DNA from: Okapia johnstoni
Lineage: Eukaryota; Chordata; Mammalia; Artiodactyla; Giraffidae
Assembly (NCBI GenBank): GCA_024291935.2
Contig: CM044320.1
Coordinates: 47,930,001-47,994,000, forward strand
Length of the DNA stretch: 64,000 nucleotides
Direction: 5' to 3'
The notes beneath the pieces were generated by a model. That model was not told where the DNA came from. It searched no databases and saw only the letters and a list, made by a program, of their open reading frames with translations. Positions within the stretch are counted from its first letter, which is position 1, and every line of letters starts with the position of its first letter. The translations under genes were made by a program, and so were the position numbers. Below are positions 26,232 to 37,545 of the stretch, one piece after another.

Positions 26232-26548
26232 CCATAAGGAGTAGAGATCATTTCAACTTCCATTGTTCATAGAACTGTCATCATTTAATATACCTAAACA
26301 GTCAACTGAGTCCCAAAGAGTTTTTTTCACTAGTTCTTTGAGGCTCAACTGACTGTAAAGAAATAAACCGGCTGCCAGTCACCTGCTTAGGCTGAGAAAG
26401 TCTTCTTGTGGTCTCTCAAGCCTCACCAACAGTAAGACCATCTGTTGGGCTACTTAATGGCTTCCTGAGAGTCAGGGAACCCTGGCACACTCATAGAAGG
26501 CATTTATTGACCTTCCCGAGATCTCTAAGGACTGCTAAGCTCTTCTCA

Positions 26549-26818
26549 GGACTTTCTGTGTAGCTCAGTTGGTAAAGAATCTGCCTGCAGTGCAGGCATC
26601 TGCCTGCAGTGAAGGAGTTCACCTGCAATGCAAGAGACTGGAGTTCAATTCCTAGGTTGGGAAGATCCCCTGGAGAAGGAAATGGCAACCCACTCTAGCA
26701 TTCTTACCCAGGAAATCCCATGGACAGAGGAGCCTGGGGGGCTACAGGCCATGGTGTCGTAAGAGTCGGACATGACTTAGTGCCTAAACCACCACCACCA
26801 CCACCACCACCACCACCA
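26549..26818 (+). mobile_element. Bov-tA SINE with duplicated head and (CCA)n tail
   Basis: A 14-base perfect duplication, ctaagctcttctca, at 26535-26548 and 26819-26832 gives the exact ends. The tRNA-derived part contains an internal repeat of atctgcctgcagtg around 26579-26612. The tail is an uninterrupted CCA trinucleotide run from about 26788 to 26819. Confidence 0.93.
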
Positions 26819-26819
26819 C
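26788..26819. repeat. (CCA)n microsatellite
   Basis: About ten CCA units forming the 3' tail of the SINE at 26549. Probably variable in length. Confidence 0.93.
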
Positions 26820-26969
26820 TAAGCTCTTCTCAAGATTCACCATATTTGCTCCTCAGCCTAGGTCACTGATTTTGTCCTCCAGATAACTGCTCAGCTTATG
26901 AAAGCAATCACTGTACCAATTCTCCCTATTTTGAGTTCAGTTAGAATAAAGACTTCTATGCTCCTAGAC

Positions 26970-27176
26970 AGGGCTTCCCTAGTAGCTCAGAGGGTAAAGC
27001 ATCTGCCTGCAGTGCGGGAGACCTGGGATTGACCCCTGGGTCGGGAAGGTCCCCCGGAGAAGGAAATGGCAACCCACTCCGGTACTCTTGCCTGGAAAAT
27101 CCCACGGACGGAGAAGCCTGGTAGGCTACAGTCCATGGGGTCGCACAGAGCTGGACACAACTGAGCAACTTCACTT
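26970..27176 (+). mobile_element. Bov-tA SINE with perfect TSD
   Basis: Full-length, CpG-rich and therefore young-looking. The 13-base duplication tatgctcctagac occurs at 26957-26969 and 27177-27189. Confidence 0.94.
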
Positions 27177-28069
27177 TATGCTCCTAGACGCCCATGGGGC
27201 CCTGCATCCATATCCCTCAGGAGAGGAATTATAAAAGTAGGAAATAAAAGTGAGGGGGCATCATTCAAATTATGTTTCCAGAACTTCCCTGCATTATCTT
27301 TATCTTAACTCCTTATAATTCTTACCTTATTTAGGCTACAATAAATCAAAAACAAAGAATGCTTATCAGGATCATGAAATTTCAGGATCTTTAAATTCAG
27401 AAATCTATAGAACTTTCTGATATGTATCTTTAAAGATACTTTAAATTAAGAGATTTAGCATATTTAAAAAAAAAAAAATCAATCTAAGGATATTTTCCTG
27501 CTCATTTTTTCCTCACTGCAAGTTTCCTTTGAGTAACATAAGTATCGATCAAGTTGTTAGTTTTCTAAGATTTAAATGCAGAAAATTTTCTACTTCATAT
27601 ATTACTATCTCAGCAGTTTCCACTTCTTTCCTGATGTTCTGCAGAGGAGACATACTGATATTTGGAGGCAGAACATCTTCAAAGGTAGAACCTTATATAT
27701 CTCACAGTATTAGTTAAGTCTCTTTAATGAAGAAACTTGTTAGAGAACTTAGAGGCAAAGGATAAAATGAAAACAAAGACCTCAGGCAGATAATACTCTC
27801 ATTGGCTTTTCAGAAATTCTTGTTTGTTATTCCTACAATCTAAAACTTGTGTTTCATTAGTCTCTTTAAATTAACTTTGTGAAAAATAGTTAAAAATCAT
27901 CTCTAAAAGCAAGCAAATAAAATATAACGAGGGGAATTAAAAAAAAAATGTCTTCACTCACAAGTACCTTTTTATGGTGGGGGTATGTATGCCAGGGTAT
28001 GCATGTATGTGCATGTATTTTGAGAAAGTTACAAAAGGGCAAGGATTTTCATGATGGCCAATGAGGCAA

Positions 28070-28440
28070 GGACAACAAACCACCTGCCGGTATCCATTCT
28101 CCCCTTCTTCCTTAGTATCTGAGTTTTCTTTTTGTTTCTGGCATGTTACTACACAGAATAAAAACTATATTCTACATCCTGGCTAGTATCTTGGTGTAGC
28201 CATGTGACTAAGCTTTGGTTAGTGAGACGGAAGCCAAAGAGCTACACCACTTAAAAGGAAGAGACTGTCCTCCCTTATCACTTCCTGCTGCAAGAAATGC
28301 TGATACAACATCTGGAGCTCCAACAACTACCTTGAACCGCAAATGATCTTGAGGGTAGAAGTGAAGAACTAAGATGGGAGAGAGGGCAGAATGACAGAAA
28401 TCTCCTAGGTATCTGATAACCATGAACCAATCTACAAGTC
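28070..28440. repeat. Ancient LTR-like (MaLR-type?) remnant
   Basis: Phrases such as gccatgtgactaagctttgg, cacttcctgctgcaagaaat and ctggagctccaac resemble old mammalian-apparent LTRs. The exact family and orientation are uncertain. Confidence 0.4.
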
Positions 28441-29322
28441 CTGGATACTTACTTACCTTTAGACATCTTTTACAAAAGAATGAAACAAACTTCCATTATC
28501 TTAAATAACTATTATGGAGGTTTCTATTCTAAGAAACCAAAACATTATTGCCAAGTTATTGAAAAGAAATATTTGTAAAATAGTTTATTATCTTAGAAAT
28601 TTCAGTAAACATTTTCTTCTAATTATGGCTACAATTTTTTTTTTTATTACCACTGTTTAGTTACTACTTTAGTGGCACTTGGTAAATGTTAAGATAAAGA
28701 AATATATTTTCAATATGTTAAAACATACTAGATATATTCAAATATATTCTAGAATAGTTTATTAACCAAGCTATGAAGGATGATATTCCATTAACTTTAA
28801 AATTCATACTCTATAAAAAAATAAGGCAATGAATATGTCTGCAAAAAAGGAATTGAATATTACCTCATGCAGAGTGTATCATACTTAACATTCTCATTAA
28901 ATCATACTCCACCTTAGTAAAAAAATATTAATCCATAGTCATAGCAATTATTTATATTATATATGCCAAATGAACAGATGCACACTAAACCAAGAAAGTA
29001 AAATACAAAGGCAATCCTTGACATAATTCAAAAAGAAATCACACATTTGGTATTGATTTATTAACAATGTTTTGATCTAATAAGTAGCTGTTCTTATAAT
29101 TTAACAAAATATTAATAACACAAGTTAAACAAAACTTACCACCAAAATCTTTCTCTCAAGTAATGACTAGCTTTCTGGTAGCTAAATTTTCCGTTCTTAA
29201 CATGATCCAAAAAGCAAAAGCATTATCAAGTTACTATAAATGCTAATACCATCACTTAAAATGAAAATAAATCTAGCCAAATTTTAATTTGATTAAGACA
29301 GAATTATTTAAAAAATACTTAC

Positions 29323-29556
29323 AGGAGATATGTTCGCATAATTTTCACAATTAGAAGTCAAATCACTACATTTTTTATAAACATCAATCAGATCTAACAT
29401 GTTACTATTCTTTAAGAAATCATCATAAATCTTCCTGATGTCCTCATAATGGTCAATCACTTTTATATTTTCAACTGATAAGTTTAATTTCTCATGTAGA
29501 AAGTATTTCCAGGTCAATATGATATCACTGAGAGAGACTGTAAACTCTCCACTATG
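29323..29556 (-). CDS. PARPBP: PARPBP coding exon 3
   Basis: 234 bases, 78 codons (residues 52-129), running HSGEFTVSLSDIILTWKYFL to CENYANISP. LHEKLNL-type, DDFLKNSNMLDLIDVYKKC and LTSNCENY blocks identify PARPBP. The acceptor is ctttcag|CAT and the donor TCTCCT|gtaagt. Both ends are phase 0. A BovB insertion ends 80 bases upstream of its acceptor. Confidence 0.96.
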
Positions 29557-29636
29557 CTGAAAGAGAATAAAAATAAAAAATTACCAAAAATAAAATGATT
29601 AAGTTGGATGCTAGTTACTCATTAACTTACAATTAA

Positions 29637-30297
29637 GATCAGTTCAGTTGAGTCGCTCAGTCATGTCCGACTCTTTGCGACCCCATGGACTGCAGCACGC
29701 CAGGCCTCCCTGTCCATCACCAACTCCCGGGGTTTACTCAAACTCATGTCCATTGAGTCGGTGATGTCATCCAACCATCTCATCCTCTGTTGTCCCCTTC
29801 TCCTCTCGCCTTCAATCATTCCCAGCATCAGTGTCTTTTCCAATGAGTCAGCTCTTAGCATCAGGTGGCCAAAGTATTGGAGTTTCAGCTTCAACATCAG
29901 TCCTTAGAATGAACACCCAGGACTGATCTCCTTGCAGTGCAAGGGACTCTCAAGAGTCTTCCCCAACACCACAGTTCAAAAGCATCAATTCTTCAGCACT
30001 CAGCATTCTTTATAGTCCAACTCGCACATTCATACATGACCACTGGAAAAACCATAGCCTTGACTAGACGGACCTTTGTTGACAAAGTAATGTCTCTGCT
30101 TTTTAATATGTTGTCTAGGTTGGTCATAACTTTTCTTCCAAGCAGTAAGCGTCTTTTAATTTCATGGCTGCGGTCACCATCTGCATTGATTTTGGAGCCC
30201 AAAAACTAAAGTCTGCCACTGTTTCCACTGTTTCTCTACCTATTTGGCATGAAGTGATGGGACCAGATGCCATGATCTTTGTTTTCTGAATGTTACA
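29637..30297 (-). mobile_element. BovB LINE fragment, sense to PARPBP
   Basis: 5'-truncated BovB, about 660 bases. On the minus strand the reverse-transcriptase C-terminal part can be read in two pieces, with [20 protein letters not shown] and [20 protein letters not shown], broken by stops and frameshifts. It ends in the usual gaactgatc-type tail. The family is shared by ruminants and squamates through horizontal transfer. Confidence 0.94.
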
Positions 30298-30469
30298 AAT
30301 TGAATTTTGTCACAGAAAACTCTACATTGAATTCCACCAGATTTTAAAAGAACATCCAAGTTGAATTAAAGAATAATATTAAAACCTGATATAAAAGAAG
30401 ATGTTGATGATTTTTAAAAATACTATCAACTATAAAAAGTTTGCACATGACAAAGTTAACAAATATGAA

Positions 30470-30688
30470 AGAAAGTGAAAGTGTTAGTCGCTTAATCGTG
30501 TCCAGTCCTTTTAAACTCTGTGGTCTGTAGCCCGTCAGGTTCCTCTGTTCACGGAATTTCCCAGGCAGGAATACTGGAGTTGGTTGCTATTCCCTTCTCC
30601 AGGGGATCTTCCCCACCCAGGGATCAAACCCAGGTCTCCTGCATTGCAGGCAGATTCTTTAACATCAAAGCCACAAGGGAAACCCTTA
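30470..30688 (-). mobile_element. Bov-tA SINE
   Basis: Antisense copy, from gaaagtgttagtcgcttaat to agccacaagggaaaccc. Moderately diverged. Confidence 0.9.
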
Positions 30689-31765
30689 ATAAATATAGTC
30701 ATCTTATTTCCTGAACTTTACTAAATTTCTTCTACCAAAAGTGGGGGAGGATGGGTGAGTAGTGAACTGTACTTAAGTGCTATTGATTAAGGAAACATTA
30801 GATTCCTTTTAGTTCTTTTTGCTAAGGTATTTTTAGTCTCTTATTTAAAACTTCAATGCCACACTGGATTCCTACATACTACACTATCCCAAATGTTAGT
30901 TTTAAAGCATGATCATAAAACTTAAATTTTTAAAAATTATGTTTTATTACTATTTCCAGGGAAGCTAAAATATCTGCTAAAATTTAGGCTCAGTGGACAT
31001 GTTGAAGATTTTTTTTAATTGATTCCATTCTGTTCCACTTAAGTATCCCAGATATTAACAATGATGCCCTCCAAAACATGCTAGACCTAATTTAGTTTAA
31101 AAAAAAAAATCTAACTACTGCTTACCAATGCAGGATGAGTAACAAATATTTTTAAGTATCTGTACGTGGTTTTGAGAAATATATTTTGCTGCCCTCTTCC
31201 ACAGTTAAGTTTAATATGTTAGCACTTTTTGCTAACACCAATATCTTTCCATTAATAGCATTTAAAAATGGGTGGATATTTAAATAGCACTATTCATTGG
31301 AACTAAATTGTAACATCATCTTTAGCCAATAAAGATTAATAGAAATAAAAGGAAGCCAGATAATATGTTATTTTCTACATATCTGATTCTTTCAAATCTC
31401 TGTATCTTTTATAAAAATTAACTATATTTTGTAACTAATATACAAATTTAAGACAAGGTGCCCAAACTCCCTTAAAATAATTAACTCTTTATTTATTCAT
31501 ATGGCAGCAACTAAGAAAATTATCTTTATTGTCTTTAAAGTAAGGATGTTATATAAAATTATTAAAATTAATTCTATTTAATGAAATTAGTTCAATGCAC
31601 AATCAAAAAAAAAAAAAATCAGCAACTCTCAAACACTGGACCCAAAACCCAGATGTAAGACAGATTTGTAATTTCTCAGCATTGCATCAAATTGTATACT
31701 TTACTTCCCAATCCCACAAAGGTTATTTACACACCATAAAATTTCCAGATGGTATTTACGTTAAA

Positions 31766-31790
31766 CTAATTAATTAAATTAATTAATTAG
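31766..31790. repeat. Near-perfect 25-base AT palindrome
   Basis: TAAT/ATTA repeats arranged symmetrically around 31778; only the central base prevents perfect symmetry. It can extrude as a hairpin, but no function is implied. Confidence 0.8.
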
Positions 31791-31941
31791 TTAGTTAAAA
31801 TTAATCCAATTATTTAGAGTTTCAAAATTAAACTATTGTATTTCAAAAATTCCTAAAAACTATTTTGGAATAACAACCTTCATGTTAAAAATAAATTAAG
31901 ATTTTGCCTAATATAACTGTACAGATTTCATCCTAATGACT

Positions 31942-32158
31942 CTGTGCTGTCCTCAGTTGTGTCTAACTCTTTGCAACCCCATGGACTGTAGCCTGCCAGG
32001 CTCCTCTGTCCATGGAATTTTCCAGGCAAGAATGCTGGAGTGGGTTGCCATTTCCAACTCCAGGGGATCTTCCCAACCCAGGGACTGAACCCACGTCTCT
32101 TGTGTCTCCTGCATTGGCAGGCAGATTCTTTACCACTGTGCCACTTGGGAAGTCCTAA
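31942..32158 (-). mobile_element. Bov-tA SINE
   Basis: Antisense copy with a 10-base duplication, cctaatgact, at 31932-31941 and 32159-32168. The head reads tgtgccacttgggaagtc on the plus strand. Confidence 0.92.
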
Positions 32159-33120
32159 CCTAATGACTATAACTAAAGTAAAACTATACAAGTTCTTGAT
32201 CTTGTGAGAAAAGGTTTTGACTAGATTAACAGTGTTTATACTGGGATTGTAAAAACATTTTAAATCCAAATAAAAATGCACTCCAAATATCAGTTTTCAC
32301 GATCAGGTGCCCATCATGACAGCATATTCTATTATTCAAACCAGTAACAACTGATTGAGAGAGTTTGCGGTCAAATCAGAAAATGTTTTGCTAAGAAAAC
32401 ATGCCAGCTGGCAAATATTTGAAGGAAGTTCAAAACATTCAATGCTTTAGTTCTCTGATGGACATAAGAAGGATTGTATTTCATAAGAATAAAATGAGAA
32501 AAAGCGAGTTACACTTATCAGAGTACTTGTACTTTTTACATTTTTTTACCGAAGTTATACGAATTACACCGAAGTATAATTATTCAAAATTTTAAATAAG
32601 CTTTACATTTTTAACTAACTGGAATTATTCTTGTTATTGAAAGAGAAAAGATAGCAAGTTTACTTAAGAGCATTAATTGGATATATGACCTTGAGTAAGA
32701 TACTGAAACCCCTGAGTCAGCTTCCTTGGTTATAAAGTAAGATTGTACAGATTAACTAACACCTGATAAACTGTAAGCAATCAAAACTGTCAGTTTCCTT
32801 TATCTTTTCTTATTCAGTGTAAAATAACAGTTCGTTGCGGGAAGGGTGGTAGATAAATAGAATACAATTTTTAAAACTGTTTCTTCTTATTTGTTATGTC
32901 ACTATTGGATCATTTTCAAATCTGATAGTCAACCACAGGTGCTGTGACAGCTTTCCACGAACTTATAAAATTAACATCTTTGTTTCATTCAAAGGAATAT
33001 TCGTAGGGTTCTTTAGGCTAGTTAAGTTGAAAAATAGCCTTAATAGGGCAATGGCGAGACAAATTAAAGAACCAATTCCAAAGAAAGGAAAGGCAAAAAT
33101 TTTATTTGCAATGTAGTAAT

Positions 33121-33252
33121 GGAATGGAGAAGGAAAGGCAATCCACTCAAGTATTCTTGTCTGGAGAATCCCATGGACAGAGAAGCCTGGCAGGCTACCG
33201 TCCATGGGGTGGTAAAGAGCTGGACACAACTGAGCGACTAAACAACAACAAT
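33121..33252 (+). mobile_element. Bov-A monomer SINE
   Basis: Bov-A body (gagaaggaaaggcaatccac to actgagcgactaaacaac) without a tRNA head. Confidence 0.87.
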
Positions 33253-34601
33253 GAAGTTATACATATCTGCCATAAAACGAAGTCAAAAATCCTCAGTGAG
33301 TCTATTATAGGTTAAATCTTTAGTGGTATAAAACTGCTAGAGATGTGTCACATTATTTAAGCTAAAATATCTCCCCTCCTCAGAAAATATGCCAAAACCC
33401 TGAAACTCAAAGGTTATTTTCTCCCCACAAAAGCAATTAAGAACACAAACACACCAATAAACAGACTAACAACCAGGTATTCAAAGGTTTTACTGTAGTC
33501 AAATTCAGTAAAGACTATAGTTTAGGGATTTCTATTCTTAAACTTCAGAGAATTAAAAACATAAAGCTCAAAGCACAGGATGGAAAATATAGATGAAGGA
33601 TACGTACAACCAAGTCCACCTTACTATCTGCTACTTCTGAACACATCTGCAGGCAGGTGTATGCTGCACATTGCCAAGTGACAAAGTCTAAGCACAGATG
33701 GGATGCTTGAGCTGACTCTGCACACGAAGAGATAAAGCAAAGCTGACCCACAACCCACCATCTCCACTGAAAACGTGCATATATACACATGAACTGCGAA
33801 AAGTTCAGTTGCATTTCATCTTTCCTCTTCTTTCCAACCCAGAGCCTGAATTTTTGGTAACTTAAGAGAATTAGCAAAGGGAAAGAGATCTTGAGTAAAC
33901 TCTACACAGGCAAGTCCTAAAGAAAAAATGACTTGGATTCAATATTTTAATATGTCAAAATTTTTACAATGAGAACTAAATTTTTTTCAGGGTGTATTTC
34001 ACTTAGCTTGTGGATATATTTTTTAATTATTCATAAACCAACAAAAGAGGTAATCTGAATACGATCTGTTTGATTCCAGAACACCCCTCCTCAATCACTA
34101 TACAATAATGATTCTTAATAATTTCATTTTCTCTCTCTTATTTTCTAGTGCATGGTCACCAAAGTTTAACCTTCAGCTAGCCCATTCCAATATTACAATA
34201 TCCTTATAATCAATTATTTACCTCAGCACCATTTCTCCAGATTACTAAAGAAGGACATATTCTTTTTTAAATACTCAGGCAGTAAATTTGGTAAGATTTG
34301 GAAATGAACTGCAAAGGGGAAGAAAGGAAAGAGACCCTATGATGTTCCTTGGGTGTCCAGCTTCAGTGACTGAGTACACAATGGAAGGTTAGGTTGGTAA
34401 GTTCAGGGAGCAAACAATGTAATCTACTTTTAAAACTGATGTGGACAGTAATGGAACAGCAAGGTAAAATGTTCAGCAAGTACTTGACCATACCAGACTA
34501 AGACTCAGTAGAGAGATCTGACAAGAGTACATAATGCTGGACTGGATGAAGCACAAGCTGGAATCAAGATTGCCAGGAGAAATATCAATAGCCTCATATA
34601 C

Positions 34602-34873
34602 GGAGAAGGCAATGGCACCCAACTCCAGTACTCTTGCCTGGAAAATCCCATGGACGGAGGAGCCTGGTAGGCTACAGTCCATGGCGTCGCTAAGAGTCGG
34701 ACACAACTGAGCGACTTCACTTTCACTTTTCCCATTCATGCACTGGAGAAGGAAATGGCAACCCACTCCAGTATTCTTGCCTGGAGAGTCCTAGGGATGG
34801 CAGAGCCTGGTGGGCTGCCTTCTATGGGGTCGCACAGAGTCGGACACGACTGAAGCGACTTAGCAGCAGCAGC
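34602..34873 (+). mobile_element. Bov-A2 dimeric SINE
   Basis: Two monomers with the cacttttcccattcatgcac linker and a cagcagcag tail. The short flanks catatac occur on both sides. It stands immediately 5' of a BovB fragment of the same orientation. Confidence 0.92.
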
Positions 34874-34876
34874 ATA

Positions 34877-35655
34877 TACAGAGAGATGGCATCACCCTTA
34901 TGGCAGAAAGCGAAGAACTAAAGAGCCTCCTGATGAAAGTGAAAGAGGAGAGTGAAAAGTTAGTTGGCTTAAAGCTCAACATTCAGAAAACTAAGATCAT
35001 GGCATCCAATCCCATCACTTCATGGCAGATAGATGGGGAAACAGTGACAGACTTTATATTTTTGGACTCCAAAATCACTGCAGATGATGACTGCAGCCAT
35101 GAAATTAAAAGACGCTTACTCCTTGGAAGAAAAGTTATGACCAACCTAGACAGCATATTAAAAAGCAGAGACATTACTTTGCCAACAAAGGTCTGTCTAG
35201 TCAAGGCTATGGTTTTTCCAGTGGTCATGTATGGATGTGAGAGTCAGACTATAAAGAAAGCTGAGCACCGAAGAATTGATGCTTTTGAACTGTGGTGTTG
35301 GGGAAGACTCTTGAGAGTCCCTTGGACTGCAAGGAGATCCAACCAGTCTATCCTAAAGGAAATCAGTCCTGAATATTCATTGGAAGGACTGATGTTGAAG
35401 CTGAAACTCCAATACTTTGGCCACCTGATGCAAAGAATTGATTCATTTCAAAAGACCCTGATGCTGGAGAAGATTGAAGGTGGGAGGAGAAGGGGACGAC
35501 AGAGGATGAGATGGTTGGAAGGCATTACCAACTTGATGGACATGAGTTTGAGTAAACTATTGGATTTGGTGATGGACAGGGAGGCCTGGCATGCCACAGT
35601 CCATGAGGTCACAAAGAGTCGGACACCACTCAGCAACTGAACTGAACTGAACATA
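34877..35655 (+). mobile_element. BovB LINE 3' part with long open frame
   Basis: 5'-truncated BovB. 34900-35640 is open for 246 codons and covers the end of the reverse-transcriptase protein: [77 protein letters not shown]. It lacks the catalytic RT core and the endonuclease, so it cannot move by itself. The tail is ctgaactgaactgaa. It is antisense to PARPBP. Confidence 0.95.
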
Positions 35656-35797
35656 AGGGAAGTATATCCAGTGAACATGGGTAAATGGAGCACACTGAAA
35701 GATATTAACAAGGTGTACAAGAGAGCATCTAAAATACATGTAAGACTCTTTCAAAGAGTAAGAAACGGGCAAAAATAAGTCAACAGTAAAATAAGCA

Positions 35798-35852
35798 AGG
35801 AAGCCTGGCATGGGGTCCCAAAGAGACAGAAACAACTTAGCGATTGAACAAC
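35798..35852 (+). mobile_element. Ultra-short Bov-A/BovB tail insertion
   Basis: Only about 55 bases of the shared Bov 3' end (aagcctggcatggggtccca to attgaacaac). Both sides carry the 10-base duplication aaaataagca (35788-35797 and 35853-35862), so it is a complete insertion event and not a leftover. Confidence 0.8.
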
Positions 35853-37063
35853 AAAATAAGCATAGGATACGAATAGACAGTTTAAGAAAAAGATACCTCA
35901 AAAGATATCCTTTTAAAGGTGTATTTAAGCACCGTTTAAAATTCCTAATTTTTAAGTGTTAAATTATTCTTCCTTTTTCAAAATGATGGTTCTAGTCACT
36001 ATTTTTTCTCAATGGCTTTATGTGCTAACATGAGAAATGTTCAGATCTGTCAATGTCTAATTTGAGAGGGAAATTTTACTAGTATATGAAGTTCAAAAGT
36101 CTGGGAACTACTGACATACAGAATTAAAATAATTCATCAGAATGTCATTTCACTATCTATCCCAACAGACCCATTGAAAACATTTTACCCTTCAAAAATT
36201 TTCTTCTCTGGTCAAGATAATGCTAAATCTCTGGACCATTTTCAAACCATCATGATTTTAATCCCCCTGGATGCTTCCTCTGAACTGATTATCTCCTTCC
36301 TTCACCACTTCTTTAAATTCTTCCCATCTGGAGACTTCCCTCCTTTAAGTATATTATATAAAGTCCAAGAAGACTTTCCTTACCACTCCACCCTACATTC
36401 ATCCTTCTCTCATCTGAACATCTCTCAACCCTTAGGTACAGCTTATTCCAAACACTCTTTCAGTCCAAGCCAACAGTGCAAAAATCACTTCAGGTTAAAA
36501 AGATTAAAAGTTTGCTTAAAAAATAAGACAATTTCCAGGGTCTCAGTGAAGACCAGAAAAATCAGTGTCCAAGATTAGGGCACAGGCACCAGTACTTTTT
36601 AAAAGCCCTCCCAAGTGATTCTGCTTCACAGCCTGGCTTAGGAATAATTAATCTATACCACAGAGTCTGAAATTAGTCATAAAATACTTGGATTACATTT
36701 AAATAAACATTATTTGTGTGTGCCTTCTAGAACTTTTTGTAGAAGTCTTATAAAAATAATTTTAACCATAATAATCATAATAGTTGTATGTTTATCTTAA
36801 CATTATAAATTAAACATCAAATATGCACGTTACACATTAAATTATACATATAAAAGCTTCAATTTTGACAAATTGACAAATCATTTCAAATCCAACTGCA
36901 ATATTTTGACACAGACATGCAGAGGCATTTGTGAATATAGTATAATGACATTATCATAGAAGGGCACATACTGCTCAGAAATTAATGCAGTTAAACTTAT
37001 TCAAATGGGCAGCAACCAAAATTCACTTTTAAAAAAAAGTTAACCTAAATACAATCTACTAAC

Positions 37064-37216
37064 CTGTTTGTTGTTCTCTGCCATGGAAAGCTGCAATGCC
37101 AAGAGCATGGAGTCTGCACCACACACAGTAGTTCTCTCAGAGTTACAAAGAGTGTGCCAGTTCCTTCTGAACTCTTTAATCATATCCAAGATAGACTTCT
37201 GATTAGGCCCAGCCAT
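37064..37216 (-). CDS. PARPBP: PARPBP coding exon 2 with start codon
   Basis: The exon spans 37064-37243. The first 27 bases are 5'UTR and the ATG is at 37216-37214. 51 codons are read, [20 protein letters not shown] to [13 protein letters not shown]. The start context is strong (A at -3, G at +4), and the reading matches the known PARPBP N-terminus apart from residues 3-4. The acceptor is tttttag|CATTG and the donor AACAAACAG|gttagt. The residues [16 protein letters not shown] are a family hallmark. Confidence 0.96.
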
Positions 37217-37545
37217 CGTCTTAATGTAGGACAGAATGCAATGCTAAAAAGCCATATTTTAATTGGAAATTAATATTTAACATGTGTAAGGAAGCAGAGT
37301 AAGAGAAAAATAGTGAACAAGAGGTCATTTCATATTTACTACAGCTGCTTTTAATTAAATTTAGAAAAACAGAGTAATACAATTTCCACCCAATAGTATT
37401 TTCCTCTCCTTTAGTTTTCTTAAACCAAATCTTGTAAAACAATGAAATCCAACCATTGATCTGAAAAGTAATACAAAACAGATAAAGGCAAATTCTGCAA
37501 ACACGATTATAGACTCAAACATAGTGAACTGTATTTTTTAAAATA

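Larger units (their letters stand above)
25953..29322 (-). other. PARPBP intron 3
   Basis: A 3.4 kb intron with three Bov-tA SINEs and one LTR-like remnant, listed separately. 26250-26530, 27190-28060 and 28450-29320 are AT-rich with no supported feature. Confidence 0.75.
29557..37063 (-). other. PARPBP intron 2
   Basis: A 7.5 kb intron containing two large BovB pieces, a Bov-A2 and several SINEs, listed separately. 30700-31760, 32170-33110, 33260-34590 and 35870-37050 have no supported gene. Two longer chance frames there (33545-33877 and 36174-36578) are discussed elsewhere. Confidence 0.75.

Noticed and set aside
36174..36578. 134-codon plus-strand frame in PARPBP intron 2
   Set aside because: Low-complexity, serine- and phenylalanine-rich translation, no domain, antisense to the gene, no splice signals or conserved wording.
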